A DNA stretch of 64,000 bases, taken from Lantana camara (Eukaryota; Streptophyta; Magnoliopsida; Lamiales; Verbenaceae). The stretch spans positions 34,815,001-34,879,000 of the forward strand of contig CM074855.1 in assembly GCA_037501455.1 (NCBI GenBank), in the 5' to 3' direction. Below, piece by piece: positions 41,321 to 55,139 of the stretch (within the stretch, counting starts at the first letter, position 1; each line of letters starts with the position of its first letter). Below the pieces are notes generated by a model. That model searched no databases, was not told the DNA's origin, and worked only from the letters and a program-made list of their open reading frames with translations. The position numbers and the translations under genes were made by a program.

Positions 41321-44300
41321 ATGCCTCCAAGAAGACATAACAACCGTGAACAGACCCCTGATTTGAATGAACCGGCTCTACATAACGCACCTCCGCCACC
41401 ACCTATGAACGCAGAAAATGTTGTTCAAGCCCTACTCAATCAACTCCAACAAAATCAAAGGGGTAATGCAAATCTGGGTGAAGGACAAGATATTTCAGCT
41501 GTATATCGGGACTTCCGGAAAAACAACCCTCCAAAGTGGTATGGAGGTGATGATATTAAGGCGGAAGAGTGGTTGTCTGAGATTCGAGGTATTTGGGAGA
41601 TATGTCCAGGGACTTCCCAGGACAAGGCTGTTTGCACCGGGCGTATTATTCAAGGGCAAGCGGCTATTTGGCTCAGGAGTGTGAGGTCCAGGCTTGAGAG
41701 AACGGGAATGGAATTCAACTGGGAGACGTTTGTGCAGGAATTCCATGAGAAATACATCCCTCATAGTGCACAAGAACGTCGCCTCCAAGAGTTCTCCAAT
41801 TTAAGGCAAGGCAATCGGACGGTGGAGGATTATATTTTGGAGTTCGAGAGGCTAGCTCCGTATGCTACTCACATTACCGACCACGATGATCATAAGGCCC
41901 GAAAGTTTCTTCATGGACTTCGTCGGGATATTCAAGAAGCTTTACAAGCTGCTAATGTGAGTACTTGGGCCAAGCTTACAAAGAGGGCAATACAAGTTGA
42001 GGCCCAAATGGCTCGGTTGAAGCCTCCGCCTTTCTCTTCTACTCGAGGATCGGGATCAGGTTCTGGATTGGGTAAGAGGCCCATTTCTTATGCTCCACGA
42101 GCTCCTGTTCCACCGGCTTTTTGTCCCCAGGGTTTAGGGAACAAGAAGCCCCGTATTACCGGTCCCGTGGCACCTCCTGTTGCTCCAGTTCGACCGGCTC
42201 CAGCTCAGGGACCACCTGTTTGTTCTTATTGTCAGGGGAGACATCCAGTGGAGAGGTGTTGGAAGCTTCAGGGCAAATGCTACGCGTGCGGGTCTTCTGA
42301 TCACTTGATTGATGCTTGCCCGAATAGGAGACCGGTTGTGCAAGCTCGCGTATATGCTCTGGACGGAGAGGAGGAAGCTGCTGATGTCGACCCGAACGCC
42401 GTGATAGAAGGTACAATCAACATCCATGGCATATCACTACATGCATTGTTTGATCCCGGGGCTACACATTCATTTATTTCCCGGGATATTGTTGCTTCTT
42501 TGCCTTTACTTGATGAATTATCTGCGCATGTGTATGTGGTGAATACTCCTTTGGGAGGATCTGTGGAAGCTGACAGGGTGTTCAGGGAGTGTCCGGTAGT
42601 GTTTGAGGGCCGAGTTTTTCCTGCAGACTTGATAGCTCTACCGTTGAAGAAGTATGAGATTATTCTTGGTATGGATTTTCTCTTCAGATACCGAGCTCAG
42701 TTGGACTGTCATGAGAAGAAAGTTTTGTTGGGGACAGTGGTCTTTACGGGTGAGAGGTTGAAGTCCAGCCCGTTTGTGTCTTTTATGGAAACAAGTAAGC
42801 TCCTCCGGGACGGTGCGACAGGTTTTGTGGCCTACCTTTTGAATAAACCGAAGGATCAGGCCAAACTTGAGGAGACAGAGGTCGTGAGTGAGTTTCCCGA
42901 TGTTTTCCCTGAGAATTTGGGTTCTTTACCACCTGATAGGGACATCGAGTTTGTAGTCGACCTTTATCCTGGAGCTGAGCCTTTCTCTAAGACACCGTAT
43001 CGGATGGCTCCTGCTGAGTTGAAGGAGTTGAAAACGCAGCTGGATGAGCTTTTGACTTGCGGTTACATCCGTCCGAGTACATCCCCGTGGGGTGCTCCCG
43101 TGTTATTCGTGAAGAAGAAGGATGGGACTTTGAGGATGTGTATAGACTACCGCGAGTTGAACCGGATGACAGTGAAGAATAAGTATCCTTTACCTCATAT
43201 CGAAGAGTTGTTTGACATCTTGCAAGGGTCGCAGGTGTACTCTAAGTTAGATTTGAGGCAAGGGTATTACCAACTTCGTATCCGGGAAGAGGATATCTCT
43301 AAGACTGCGTTCAATACCCGTTATGGACACTTCGAGTTTGTAGTGATGCCGTTTGGGTTAACTAATGCTCCAGCCGTGTTCATGGATATGATGCACCGAG
43401 TGTTTAGACAGTATCTTGACAAGTTTGTGGTCATTTTCATAGACGACATCTTGGTGTATTCTAAGTCTGCAGAAGAGCACGCTTCGCATCTCAGGATTGT
43501 GTTGGAGACCTTTAGAGAGCACAAGCTTTATGCCAAATTTAGCAAGTGCGAGTTCTGGCTTGACAGAGTGTCATTTCTGGGTCATATAATTTCCGGTGAG
43601 GGGATTGAAGTTGATCCTTCCAAGATTGAGACCGTGGTTCAGTGGGAAAGACCGAGGAATGCCTCCGAGATAAGAAGTTTTCTCGGGTTAGCGGGTTATT
43701 ACAGGAGATTTGTGAAGGATTTTTCCAAGATTGCTTGCCCGTTGACTCGATTAACTAAAAAGGAGGTGAAGTATGAGTGGGATGATGGGTGCGAGAGAAG
43801 TTTCCAAGCTTTGAAGGAAAGATTAACTTCAGCACCAGTTCTTACCCTACCCGAGGGATCCGAGGGCTATTCAGTTTTTGCAGATGCTTCTAAGGAAGGA
43901 CTCGGATGTGTATTGATGCAGAATGGCCGAGTGGTGGCCTATGCTTCTAGAAAGTTGAAGGAACACGAGAAGAACTACCCCACTCATGATCTTGAGCTTG
44001 CAGCGGTTGTATTTGCTTTGAGGAAGTGGCGTCATTACCTCTATGGGACGACTTTCGAGATATTCACGGATCACAAGAGCCTCAAGTATCTTTTCACTCA
44101 GAAGGAGTTGAATAATAGACAGAGGCGTTGGATGGAATTCTTAGAGGATTATGACTGCACGATTCAGTATCATCCGGGCAAGGCTAATGTCGTGGCAGAT
44201 GCTTTGAGCAGAAAAGCAAGTGTTTCAGGTTTGGGTGCAGGGTCTTCAGGACAGGGTTCGACAGTTTTGGTTTCAGTGGCTCGGTTAGCTAACATCTCAG

Positions 44301-45865
44301 TTCAGCCGGATTTGAAACAGAGGTTGTTGGATTCTCAGGCTTCGGATGCAGAGATTCAGAGATTAGTGGTTCGGTCTAGGATAGACCCCGAGACGAAGTT
44401 TGGGTTTGATGATTCCGGTTTGTTCAGGTTCAAGACCAGGGTTTGTGTCCCAGAAGACCTCAAGAGGTTAATACTTGAGGAAGGACACCGTTCTGGATAT
44501 TCCATTCACCCCGGTGGTACGAAGATGTACCGAGATTTGAAGGAATACTTCTGGTGGAATGGCATGAAGAGAGATGTCGCGAACTTTGTGAAGCGGTGTC
44601 TCACGTGCCAAGTGGTGAAGGCAGAACACCAGAAACCGGGAGGAACTCTCCAACCACTTCTGATTCCTGAATGGAAGTGGGAGCAAGTGACTATGGACTT
44701 CGTGTCCGGCTTGCCTAGATCAAGACGAGGTTATGATGGAATTTGGGTGATAGTCGACCGATTGACCAAGTCTGCTCATTTTCTCAAGGTGAAGATGTCT
44801 TACAAGACTCCGAAGTTAGCAGAGTTGTATTGTAACGAGATTGTGAGACTTCATGGAGCGCCTGCTAGCATTGTCTCAGATCGTGATCCGAGGTTCACAG
44901 CTAAGTTTTGGCAGGATCTTCAGAGTAGGTTGGGCACGAGGCTTAATTTCAGCACCGCTTTTCATCCTCAGACAGATGGACAATCAGAGAGACTGATTAA
45001 GTATTTAGAGGATTTGTTGAGGGCGTGTGCTTTGGATTTCCAGGAAAAGTGGGATAAGCATTTAGCTCTGGTTGAGTTTGCCTATAACAACAGTTTTCAG
45101 ACTTCCATTGGTATGGCTCCCTACAAGGCACTATATGGAAGGAAGTGTAGATCGCCTCTATTTTGGGATATGGAAGATTGGCGGTGGACTGAGGAGAATA
45201 AGCTTGAAAGAGCTACACCTCGAGAGAGATTGGATAAAACCACTGCTAAGGTTAAGTTGATTCAGCAGAGAATGAAGGCAGCTCAGGACCGTCAGAAGAG
45301 CTATGCAGATAAGAGGAGAAGGCCCCTTGAGTTTGAAGTCGGAGATAAGGTGTTCTTGAAAGCATCTCCGAGGAAGGGATTTTCTCGAATAGGTCGAGGT
45401 GGGAAGCTTAACCCGAGATACCTTGGACCTTTTGAAATCCTTGAGAGAGTTGGAGAAGTGGCGTATAGGTTGGACCTACCGCCGAGATTGACCGGGATAC
45501 ATAATGTGTTTCATGTCTCGCAGCTCAGGAAATTTTATCCCGAAGAATCAACTATTCTCCCTGTTGAAGAGGTACAACTTGAGACGGATTTGACGATAGT
45601 AAGACATCCGGTTGAGATTCAAGACCGGAAGATACAAGTATTGAGGAATAAACAGATTCCCTTGGTCCGAGTTCTTTGGAGAGATCAGAAATCTGAAGAG
45701 TCTACTTGGGAGACTGAGGAAAAGATGAGACAGTTGTACCCAGAGTTGCTCTCAGGACAGACAGTTAACCTGGGGACCAGGTTCTCCGAAGGGGGGGAGG
45801 TTGTAACACCCCGACTCACAGTCGGTACAGGTAAATTATGTGATTTAATATTATTTGCGTTTTAG
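41321..45865 (+). CDS. Gag-pol polyprotein of chromovirus A
   Basis: 1,514 residues in one frame, no stop or frameshift. The start is MPPRRHNN at 41321; an ATG eight codons earlier is less likely because chromovirus B starts at the same MPPRRH. Approximate order: gag 80-185; zinc knuckle CX2CX4HX4C ([14 protein letters not shown]) near 320; protease with FDPGATHSF near 380 (Pro in place of the usual Ser/Thr); RT with FIDD near 706; RNase H 850-925 ([14 protein letters not shown]); integrase with H-H-C-C finger 1052-1103 and D, D, E near 1124, 1186 and 1221; a GPY/F-type module ([11 protein letters not shown]) near 1370; chromodomain 1430-1478 ([16 protein letters not shown]). The last 21 residues are encoded inside the 3' LTR. 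All key motifs are present, so the protein is probably active. Confidence 0.96.
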   Translation: MPPRRHNNREQTPDLNEPALHNAPPPPPMNAENVVQALLNQLQQNQRGNANLGEGQDISAVYRDFRKNNPPKWYGGDDIKAEEWLSEIRGIWEICPGTSQDKAVCTGRIIQGQAAIWLRSVRSRLERTGMEFNWETFVQEFHEKYIPHSAQERRLQEFSNLRQGNRTVEDYILEFERLAPYATHITDHDDHKARKFLHGLRRDIQEALQAANVSTWAKLTKRAIQVEAQMARLKPPPFSSTRGSGSGSGLGKRPISYAPRAPVPPAFCPQGLGNKKPRITGPVAPPVAPVRPAPAQGPPVCSYCQGRHPVERCWKLQGKCYACGSSDHLIDACPNRRPVVQARVYALDGEEEAADVDPNAVIEGTINIHGISLHALFDPGATHSFISRDIVASLPLLDELSAHVYVVNTPLGGSVEADRVFRECPVVFEGRVFPADLIALPLKKYEIILGMDFLFRYRAQLDCHEKKVLLGTVVFTGERLKSSPFVSFMETSKLLRDGATGFVAYLLNKPKDQAKLEETEVVSEFPDVFPENLGSLPPDRDIEFVVDLYPGAEPFSKTPYRMAPAELKELKTQLDELLTCGYIRPSTSPWGAPVLFVKKKDGTLRMCIDYRELNRMTVKNKYPLPHIEELFDILQGSQVYSKLDLRQGYYQLRIREEDISKTAFNTRYGHFEFVVMPFGLTNAPAVFMDMMHRVFRQYLDKFVVIFIDDILVYSKSAEEHASHLRIVLETFREHKLYAKFSKCEFWLDRVSFLGHIISGEGIEVDPSKIETVVQWERPRNASEIRSFLGLAGYYRRFVKDFSKIACPLTRLTKKEVKYEWDDGCERSFQALKERLTSAPVLTLPEGSEGYSVFADASKEGLGCVLMQNGRVVAYASRKLKEHEKNYPTHDLELAAVVFALRKWRHYLYGTTFEIFTDHKSLKYLFTQKELNNRQRRWMEFLEDYDCTIQYHPGKANVVADALSRKASVSGLGAGSSGQGSTVLVSVARLANISVQPDLKQRLLDSQASDAEIQRLVVRSRIDPETKFGFDDSGLFRFKTRVCVPEDLKRLILEEGHRSGYSIHPGGTKMYRDLKEYFWWNGMKRDVANFVKRCLTCQVVKAEHQKPGGTLQPLLIPEWKWEQVTMDFVSGLPRSRRGYDGIWVIVDRLTKSAHFLKVKMSYKTPKLAELYCNEIVRLHGAPASIVSDRDPRFTAKFWQDLQSRLGTRLNFSTAFHPQTDGQSERLIKYLEDLLRACALDFQEKWDKHLALVEFAYNNSFQTSIGMAPYKALYGRKCRSPLFWDMEDWRWTEENKLERATPRERLDKTTAKVKLIQQRMKAAQDRQKSYADKRRRPLEFEVGDKVFLKASPRKGFSRIGRGGKLNPRYLGPFEILERVGEVAYRLDLPPRLTGIHNVFHVSQLRKFYPEESTILPVEEVQLETDLTIVRHPVEIQDRKIQVLRNKQIPLVRVLWRDQKSEESTWETEEKMRQLYPELLSGQTVNLGTRFSEGGEVVTPRLTVGTGKLCDLILFAF
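45788..45801 (+). promoter_or_regulatory. Polypurine tract of chromovirus A
   Basis: GAAGGGGGGGAGGT directly before TGTAACACC of the 3' LTR. It lies within the gag-pol reading frame. Confidence 0.85.
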
Positions 45866-48454
45866 ATTATTTGTATAGGACTATTTTGAATTATTTGAAC
45901 TTATATGAATTACTTGAATTGAATGTTGCATGTGATTTATTTGTTTTAATTTGAGTTGGCCTTATTTGGACCCGTATTTGTCGAACCGAACCAACTTGAA
46001 CCGGAAACCTTGAACCGAACCCGTGAACCGACCGGTTCAGCCTTAAAGGCTGAACCATTTCTCTCCTCCCTCATTCTTCACGTTCATTTTCAGCAACCAA
46101 GCCAAGAAAGAAGCTAAAACCCTCAAGTTGATCATCCAACTTCTCAAGCCAATATCTTCCTCGTTTCTTCGTCTTTTCTTGAACTTAGGTATGTTTCGGA
46201 ATCCCCTCGTCATGCTTGTCGTTTCCATGGTTTAATTTCCGAGTTTGGAGTGAGTTTTGCATGCCTTTGCTTCCCTACGTGAATAGTAAGGGTTTAGAGA
46301 GAAACTTGGATACTTGCTCTTTGCTTGATGTGTTTGATTCCTAGCTTCAAATATGAGTTATATATGTTGTATGTGTTGTAGTTATTGCATTTAATCCATG
46401 GTTGGTTGAACATTTATTGATGATCATAAATTTTGCTTGAAAGTTACAATCCCTTGATCATGCATTTTAATTCCGTATTCTTGAGTTATTTGAGTGTTTA
46501 TATGTCAAGCATGATTTATATGTATTGTGTGTGCATTTTGAGAAGTTGTGGCAAAATTTAAGGTTGGTTTTGGCCATTTTTGGCTCAAAATTGAGCTTCC
46601 CCTGTTTCTGTAAAATGAAATTCTGTTCCAACATCTCGAACCAGGCCGGAACGGCCGTTCCCGCCCAGTTTTAAACTGGGAACGACCGTTCCCAGGCCAT
46701 ACAGTTCATGACCGAGAGTGGGAACGACCGTTCCCAGCTTGTACTGGGAACGGGAACGGCCGTTCCCATGGCCGGAACCCTTCTACTGGGTCAAATCCGC
46801 GAGGGTGGATTTTTCCCTTTGGAAAAATCCGCGAGGGTGGATTTGAGGCAGTAGCTCAAGAAAAATCCATGGGGGTGGATTTTCCCCTTTGGAAAAATCC
46901 ATGGGGGTGGATTTTGCCATCTTTTCTCTTTGCCTTGTTTATGCATTTGTATGATTTTAAATGCTTTTCTTTTGCATTTTAATTGTTATAATTAATTGTT
47001 TTGCATATTGGATTGTATGTAAATATGTTATGCATATGAATTGTGAATTATATGACTTAATTGTGATATTTTATCTATGATCATGAATCATGCATTTCGC
47101 CGAGCGTCTTCTTTGGTTCATATAGAGTCTAAGTCTTAGGCTTTCGTGTTTTCTTTTCAGAGGAGGTTCCAGTTGACGAGCCCGAGGCGTAGGTTGTTCA
47201 CATCTGCTCGTATTTTTGTCAAGCACAAGGTGAGGTTTAGGAATTTTATTAGCTAAGCGACCTAAAGCCTTACGTGATGTTTTCAAGCCGTGCATGTGAC
47301 TATATATTATATATATAGATATGTATGTGTTGATTAGAATATGTTTATGATCTTGTGAACAACTTTGTTTTGGGAAAAGATATTAAATAAGCTTATGTAA
47401 GCTATGTTTGGAAAAAGGCTTTACAATTCTGTTAGCGAGATCGCCATGAAAGATTTGGCATATGATATGATATGATTTGTATGTGTGGATCCAAGGAGCT
47501 ACGGGTAAGGAACCCTCGGGACGGTTCGGGCCGTCGAGGTTCGGCCTGTGCGTAGTCTCCATCCGATATGTCACACGCGACCCCTGGGAGTTTGGGAAGG
47601 TGTGATATTTCGATGCCTTCGGCTTAAAAACCGGGGAGGGCACGATGTGGGCTCGCTACCCCTCGTGAGTCTGTATATGTCTGGATGGTTAGGGCCGCCG
47701 GTGGCTCTTCCATCATTGGTGTAGAGGTTGATATGTATGATTTCTGTTTTGTTTGTTCTGAGGAGTAAAGGTTGGAAGCTCGTTCTCGCCGAGCATTCTG
47801 TTTTGTTATGTATGTTTGAGAAATATGAATCGGGATAGTGTTTATGAAATGCTTTAAAGTATATGTATTTGTTTTGGAAAGTTTTAGTTTTTAAAACCTA
47901 TTCCGGTTCATAGTTTCGCCCTTTGCTTTGTGCTCTGCTCTATATATATGTAGGGTGTGGGTGTGCGTTAGCCCCCTCACTCAGTCAGTTGACTGACTCC
48001 TCGTTTACTCTTTTAGTTGCAGGTTTTGGAACGTGAGCTAGGCGGAGAAGTGTGTCTTCTGTTGCACTTGTCAGTCTAGGTCTCGTTAGGTGCATTTACA
48101 TACCTGCACTGTATTATTTTGTAGCTGTATAGTTATGATTTGTATATATACTTATACACTATTTTGTTCAAGCCGGGATGGCTTTTGTACGGGTTTACTT
48201 GTTGGTACCTATATGTAAATACTATATGGCTAATTAAGTGTTGGTACCTATGTATATATATGTGATGATTTTGTTTGTGGATTTTATTTATTCGCTTCCG
48301 CGCACTCTGTTTCCGTTGGGTTTAGCTCCGCCTAGCCTAGAGTGTGTGTTTGGTCTCCCGTTCGCTATGATTCGGATTCGGGTGCGGACATTCCATTTCG
48401 TATTCGGGTTCGGATTATGGTGCGGGGGATGTGGCCCTACGTGTGGGTGCTACA
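45802..48454 (+). repeat. 3' LTR of chromovirus A
   Basis: 2,653 bp; I see three substitutions relative to the 5' LTR (in CCAGCATCTC, CATACTGTTC and TTTCCATTGGG of the 5' copy). Followed by the duplication TGGCC. Confidence 0.96.
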
Positions 48455-49057
48455 TGGCCGTCGGAAATTCGAAGGTTATCCGTCGAAATTTTTGATTCAA
48501 TTTTGGAACCAAAAATAACGCCACGGATTTTCGACGGGATTTCCGTCTGTGTATGTTTGTTGAAAAATCGACGGTTGGCATTCCGTCGTAATACCGTCGG
48601 TGCTTTAATGTTAATAGTTATCCAATGGATAACCGACGGGATATAGCCGTCGCAATGTTTTGAAGTATTCAGCTGTACTTACTTCACCAACGGATTTCTG
48701 ATGGGATCCTTCCGTTGGTGTGGATAAATTTCCATTTTTGCTTTTGCCGATGGTGTTTGTCGTTGGTAATCTGTCGGTAGTTTCCCGTCGAAAATTGTAT
48801 GCCATTATTATCAGACCTGAAAATTTTTTTCCCCCAAATCGCTTGTATTTTGAAATCGCAAAGCTGAGATTGGGAAAGCTAGGGTCTGGGAAAGTTGATA
48901 CACGCAAGATTGCTCCCGAAAATCAGTTGCATTTTTAGTCTTTGTAACGTAGAAGGGGTTAGGGTTCTCGGTATTCAACGATAGGGTATCGTTTGGGGCT
49001 TTTGTGGGTTCGTGTGTGGAAGAATTAGGTTACCGATTGGGGTTCAAACCGGGCACT
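48455..49057 (+). mobile_element. CACTA-type element, continuation, truncated
   Basis: Resumes directly after the chromovirus duplication with more CCGTCGG/CCGACGG subterminal words to about 48800. It then passes into sequence without such words (GTTAGGGTTCTCGG) and stops at 49057, where LTR B sequence begins. No right terminal repeat and no transposase are visible, so only the left end of a CACTA-type element is represented. Confidence 0.65.
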
Positions 49058-49332
49058 TCCTTAGACATCCTTTTATACTTATGTAGACTTTTATTGAATG
49101 GTAGTTGGGGATTTATGAGGTTGCCATTAATGAACTTTGAATGAAAAATGAAGACATGAACCTCTTGCACTTGTGTCTAATTATGGCTCGATTTTGGGGA
49201 GTTTTTGTGCATGATTTCCTGCATTTTTATTGGCCTAAACTTACCTTAACTTTTCCCTTTGTTGCTGCTTTGGTATGGATATGTATGCAGGGGAAGATCA
49301 GGGCTGAACCACGCACGATTCAGCCCAAGAGT

Positions 49333-49493
49333 GCCCTAACGGACGTTAGGGCATGCAGGCGAGCAACGGACGTAACAGGCATTAACTCCATTTCCTTACC
49401 TCCTGACCCTCCTAACAGGGGTTAGGGGCTACTGACCTTGGTAACGACGGTTAGTGCCCTAGAGAAGGGAATAGGGCTAAAGGGCGTTAGCCC
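49333..49493 (+). repeat. Palindrome cluster in LTR B, copy 2
   Basis: Same cluster as 15516-15676. The strongest palindrome (GCCCTAACG / CGTTAGGGC) is unchanged. Confidence 0.7.
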
Positions 49494-50517
49494 CACCCTT
49501 GGGTCCATATATATTGTATTCTTATTTCTTTGCTTTTTTTATTTAATCGCTTGCCTCGTTTATAACTTATATGCATTGTAAACATGTTGATATATGTGTT
49601 TTGATTGTTGTATGAAGATTATGGATCATTTTGATATGATTTATGGAAGATATGAAAACGAATGAACATGATACCTTCATGTATTGAATGAATTGCTCGT
49701 TTATGTGTCTCTAAGGCATTAATTGTGCACATGAACATCTTCATAACATGATTTTATCTCTTATGCATCACATATCATGTTCATGGCGTTTTTGTGCGTC
49801 GTTTGTGGTCATATTAAGTCTTACACCACTTCTTTTGCACAGATCTTGGTCCGGACGGAGATGAGACTGGTCAGTGAGGTTCCTATGTCGTTCCTTTTGC
49901 TTTCAAGGTGGGTTTCTCTTCTATTAGATAAATTGACCCGATATACCCAATGTGCAAAGTTTTTTAGCCAACTTATTATATGTATATATCGAGTCTTTTC
50001 AAGAGTAAATGTTTTAACGTAAAGCCTTCTCTTTAATGTATCCCTACCTAACGTTTTGGCGAGATTGAATGAATGCACTGAATGGGGTACCGTGAACCCC
50101 GTATGCTAGTTCCACTAAAACTACGACGATACCGGTCCTCACTAGGAGATTAGCGAGGAATAGGAACTGGGCTCTTGGGGATTCATGTACCCCATTAGCC
50201 ATAATGAATTGGTGGCCCGGTCTTGCAAACCCATCCACGAACCGGAGAAAAAAAAGTGTATATGATCGATTGAATGTGCACAAAAGATTATGCGTGTGAT
50301 AACTAATGAACAATGTCAATGGTTACACAAGGTGAAGGTTGGATACTTAGCCCTCTCGTCGGGCTCACGAATGACCTAATGAATGAATATGAATGTCGTA
50401 ATCTCGTGCGTTGCTTTTATTAATTTTCACCCTGTAGCACCCGGAACGCCGAGATGCCACACCCCCACACTATAGCTCAGTCCACATATGAAATGGATGA
50501 TCCGTACATGAACTAAG

Positions 50518-52455
50518 TGTTGGAAAACACGAATCAGAAAGCAGCGGAATTTAAAAAATTTTCCCAACAAAAGGACCTTGAACTCGCAATCGTGCAACCA
50601 AATTCGTAATGATAGGAAACTTACTTTTCTTTTATTCTTTCTTGAAGCGTTTCAAGCCACCCAAGAACGCTCTTCTCGCGGCTTGATCCCCTCTCCTTGG
50701 TAAAGCTCGAATCTTCAAACTTCTAACTTGAAGTCTCTAGAGAAAGTCCACCAACTTGATCACAATCTAACTAGTAAGGATGCTAGTTCTCTAGTTAGTG
50801 TTTAGGCTTAACCTAGGGTTTAATTTAATCTTGGAGAAAGGAAGGTGTTCAACACATGAACCAAGAATTGTCAATTAGCTCCATAAGGAGCTCGAGCTCC
50901 CCTATTTATAGAGGGGGAGTGTCGAAATTCCTAGTCCTTTATGGGCTAGGATTTTGGTCCCTCTCTCCTATTACTTGATCATCAAGTATTTTCCAACTTT
51001 GACTTTGAATTCTAATTCAAGTCAACTTTTAAGAGAGCTAAAAATATCCAAACTATTTTTGGATAATTTTATACTTTATTTATTATAAAATAAATAACTT
51101 ATTTTTATCTAATTAATTAATTCGTAATTAATTAACTAGATTATTTTCTCCAAAATAAGACTTTCTTTTTAATTCAAAATTAAACCAAAGTCTATTAAAT
51201 AATTAACAACTTAATTATTTAATATCCAATTAAATAGTCACATGTGGCACACGTGTCATAGTGACACGTGTCCAGTCACATGACCCACACGTGTGGTTTC
51301 ACACGTGTGGAACCCTCTAGGCTCGATTAACTCGTTTAATCATTTTAAAGCCTCAACTCATGTAACCAAGTTGTTGTGTGTGACCCTCTAGGTTCTCAAT
51401 TCAATTAGCAGTGACCCCAATTAATTAATTCACTAATTAATTAATCAGTCCACAGATTAAACAACCATAGTCTAGCAACAGGTGTTTAACCCCTAGCTGA
51501 ATTGGAATGTTCGGATTCGACAGAACCTTTAAGTCATTGATTCATGTGAGATACAATCCTCCTACTTACTATCTCTCAACCAAGATCTAGGGCAAGGGAA
51601 TAATCAGAACCCTAATAATCTGGTCTTAAAGCTAAGTGCATTTCATATCCATTTGATCTCAATCCAAGAAACACTTTTCTTGATGTCTTGATCTACTGCC
51701 TTGGCCAAGGACTCCATATGGCATATGAATGACTTACACAATAAGAGATCACCTTGCATATGCAAGTGTAGGTCCTTTCTTGATTCTCATTCACTTTCAT
51801 GAATCACTTGTGCAGCCCCAGCATAAGCCTTGAATCAGTTGTCTAAGGCGACACCCTTTAAAGCTTATACCAAAGACTACAGAGTTAACTCATAAAGTAA
51901 CATGGAACCTCAAGTCTAAGGATCAATTAATCACATCAATGACTCGTGAGATATTTCCTAATCTGGAAGTTTCCATTTCTTGAAATAGAAACTTCCTTTC
52001 CCATTTAGGAATGTTCTCACACGGGGCACCTCAGTGAACTTACTTATTAAAGTAAGCACCCTCATGTATCACGCACGTATCAACTATACACTTTCCACCT
52101 CCATGAAACAAGGTGGTCCTTCTTAAGGGCGTGATCCCACAAGCAAGCCTTAGAGGAGTCAGGTTGACACTCCCACTGTCTGTAGGACTCATCGGCTTGG
52201 AGTATTTTACTAATCATGACTTATGTGATATAGGGCTCGTTTCATGAACCATTTCACCTAAATGGTAGAGTCCTAAAGTCATCAGGATTAGGGGAGTTCT
52301 CATACATGCACAGATAAAGTAAACGCATACCAAACAAGAGCATATAAAGAAGTGTTGCCTCAATTCGTTATTTCATTCAAAGATTGTCTGTGATTACAAT
52401 AAGGAAAAGCACAAAGCGGATATACAATCGGCTTTCTAGGGCACTATTCCTAACA
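50518..52455 (-). repeat. 3' LTR of copia copy 2
   Basis: 1,938 bp. It has two substitutions not seen in the other copia LTRs, one of which changes the first G-box core (CACGTG to CACATG near 51240). Confidence 0.93.
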
Positions 52456-52471
52456 ATCTCCCACTTGCCCG

Positions 52472-55139
52472 TCAAAGCCATTCTAAAGCAACTCTAAGTC
52501 CCATCTTCTCAAGATGACCTTGGAAAGCTTCTCGACTAAGGGGTTTAGTAAGTGGATCTGCCACGTTCTCTGCTGATGAGACCCTCTCAATTTGCACATC
52601 TCCTCTTTTGATAATATCACGGATTAGGTGATACTTCCTCATAATGTGCTTGGTCCGTTGGTGAGATCTTGGTTCTCTTGCTTGAGCAACCGCCCCAGTG
52701 TTGTCACAAAACACAGTAATGGGGTCTTTCATGCTAGGAACAACATTCAACTCTTGAATGAAGTTTCTAATCCAAACACCTTCCTTAGCTGCATCATTTG
52801 CAGCTAAGTATTCGGCCTCAGTGGTCGAATCTGCAGTGGTAGTTTGCTTAGAACTCTTCCAACTCACTGCTCCGCCGTTTAGGCAGAAAATGTATCCTGA
52901 CATTGACTTAAGATCATCTAAGTCAGATGCAAAGCTTGCATCGCAGTATCCTTCGACATTAAGATCTTTCTGACCTCCGTAAACTAAGAATAAATCTTTA
53001 GTACTTTTCAAGTACTTAAGAATATTCTTCACGGCAGCCCAGTGACCATCTCCAGGGTCAGATTGGAAACGACTCGTTACACTAAGTGCATAAGCCACAT
53101 CCAGTCGAGTACATAACATTGCATACATTATGCTACCTATTGCTGATGCATAAGGTGTATGAGTCATTCTTTCCTTCTCAAGGTTAGTCTTAGGACACAT
53201 CTTCTTTGAAAGACATGTTCCTACACTCATAGGAAGGTTCTTAACCTTTGCTGACTCCATATTGAATCTCTTAAATACTTTGTCAATGTACATCGACTGT
53301 GATAGTCCTATTAACCTTCTAGATCTATCTCTATAGATTTTGATTCCAAGGATATAGGACGCATCACCAAGATCTTTCATCTCGAATTGGTTCGATAACC
53401 ATAACTTAGTCACTTTCATGTCATCCTTCGAATTCCCAATAAGAAGGATGTCATCAACATAAAGTACTAAGAATTGCACTGAGGTCTCCAATTCCTTTCT
53501 ATACACACATGATTCATTCATAATTTGGATGAAGCCAAACGCTTTGACTGATTCATCAAATCGAATGTTCCAATTCCTAGAAGCCTGTTTCAATCCATAG
53601 ATTGATCTTTGGAGTTTGCAAACCTTTTGCTCACTCCCACTGAATGTGAAACCTATGGTTTGCTCCATATAAATGTCTTTGCCAATGTCACCATTGAGAA
53701 AAGCAGTTTTCACATCCATTTGCCATATCTCATAGTCATAAGATGCAGCAATGGCAAGCATGATCCGAATAGACTTTTGCATTGCAACTGGTGAAAAGGT
53801 TTCATCAAAATCCACGCCGGGTCTCTGAGTGAATCCTTTTGCAACCAGTCTTGCTTTGTAGGCTGCAATGCTTCCATCAACTCCAAGCTTTCTCTTAAAG
53901 ATCCATTTGCAACCTATGGGTTTGACCCCATCAGGCAAATCTACCAAGGTCCAAACTTGGTTGGAGTTCATGGAATCCATTTCGGATTTCATGGCTTCTA
54001 TCCACTGTTCAGAGTCAGAATCTGAAAGTGCCTCCTCATATGTTAAAGGATCATTATCCTTTTGAGAGATTTCATGGAAGAATCCATACCATCTCTCCGG
54101 CTGTCTAGGAGTGCGTTCAGAATGCCTTAGAGGAGGATTTACATGTGTATCGAAATTCGTGATTGGTTGTGGTTGATCAGAGTGGGACGTTTCTTCAGTG
54201 GGTGGTATGGGGTCACTTTGTACTTCTTCTAATTCTATGATCTTGCCTTGCTTTTCTTTAAGGAACGGTTCCTCCAGAAAAGTAGCATTTCTGGAAACAA
54301 ACACCTTTTGCTCAGATTGATCATAGAAGTAGTATCCTATGGATTCCTTAGGATAACCTACAAAGTAGTATAAGTTAGAACGAGATTCTAACTTATCTCC
54401 CACTGTCCTCTTCACGTAAGCAGGACAACCCCAAATAACTAGGGATTTTACCATGCCACATTTCATAGGGCGTTTTAGGGACTGACTTAGAGGGAACTAG
54501 ATTCAAAATCTTTGCTGCACTTTCTAGGGCATAACCCCAGAAAGAAGGTGGTAAGTCAGTGAAACTCATCATGGAACGAACCATATCAAGTAGGGTTCGA
54601 TTCCTTCTCTCAGAAACTCCATTAAGCTGAGGAGTTCCCGGAGGAGTCCACTGAGAGATAATCCCATTATCTTTGAGATGATTAAGGAATTCTTCACTAA
54701 GATACTCGCCTCCTCGATCAGATCGAAGTGCTTTGATCTTGTGACCAGTTTGGTTCTCAACCTCCTTTTGAAATTCTAAGAATTTCACAAAAGCTTCAGA
54801 TTTATACTTCATTAAGTATACAAAACCATACCGACTAAAGTCATCAGTAAAGGTTATGAAATACTGATGATTGTTTCTAGTGCTTACACTGAGCGGTCCA
54901 CAAACATCAGTATGGATCAAATCCAAAACCTTAGTGGCACGTTCCACAGTTCCTTTAAAAGGAACTTTGGACATCTTTCCTTTGAGACAGGATTCGCAAG
55001 AAGTCAACTCTTTGAGATCATTTTCAGAGAATGATCCTAAAGTGTTTATCTTGCTAATTCTGTTCTTGGAAATGTGTCCTAATCTAGCGTGCCATAAGGG
55101 AGCTGAAACTTTGTCATCTCTCTTACGCTTTGTTTCTCG
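52472..55139 (-). pseudogene. Copia pol, copy 2: integrase (broken), RT, RNase H
   Basis: Frame continues directly after the gag-protease stop codon. 54393-55139 covers the integrase finger and the D, D, E residues. About 54437-54438 a 14-bp deletion relative to copy 1 shifts the frame in the C-terminal part of integrase. The other frame (52472-54466) carries the integrase tail, RT with DVKTAFLNG and YVDD (near 53455), and the complete RNase H (CDASFASD, TTEAEYLAAND, DNTGAV, HIMRKYH). The stop at 52472 adjoins the polypurine tract at 52456-52470. Confidence 0.9.

Larger units (their letters stand above)
38437..48454 (+). mobile_element. Complete chromovirus A (Ty3/gypsy, Tekay/Del-like)
   Basis: 10,018 bp with two 2,653-bp LTRs, terminal TGTAACACCCC...GCTACA, and target duplication TGGCC at 38432-38436 and 48455-48459. 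It has a tRNA-Met PBS, one intact gag-pol ORF with a C-terminal chromodomain, and a polypurine tract. The long LTR and chromodomain fit the Tekay/Del lineage. I see only three differences between the LTRs (about 0.1%), so this is the youngest insertion here and looks autonomous. Confidence 0.96.
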
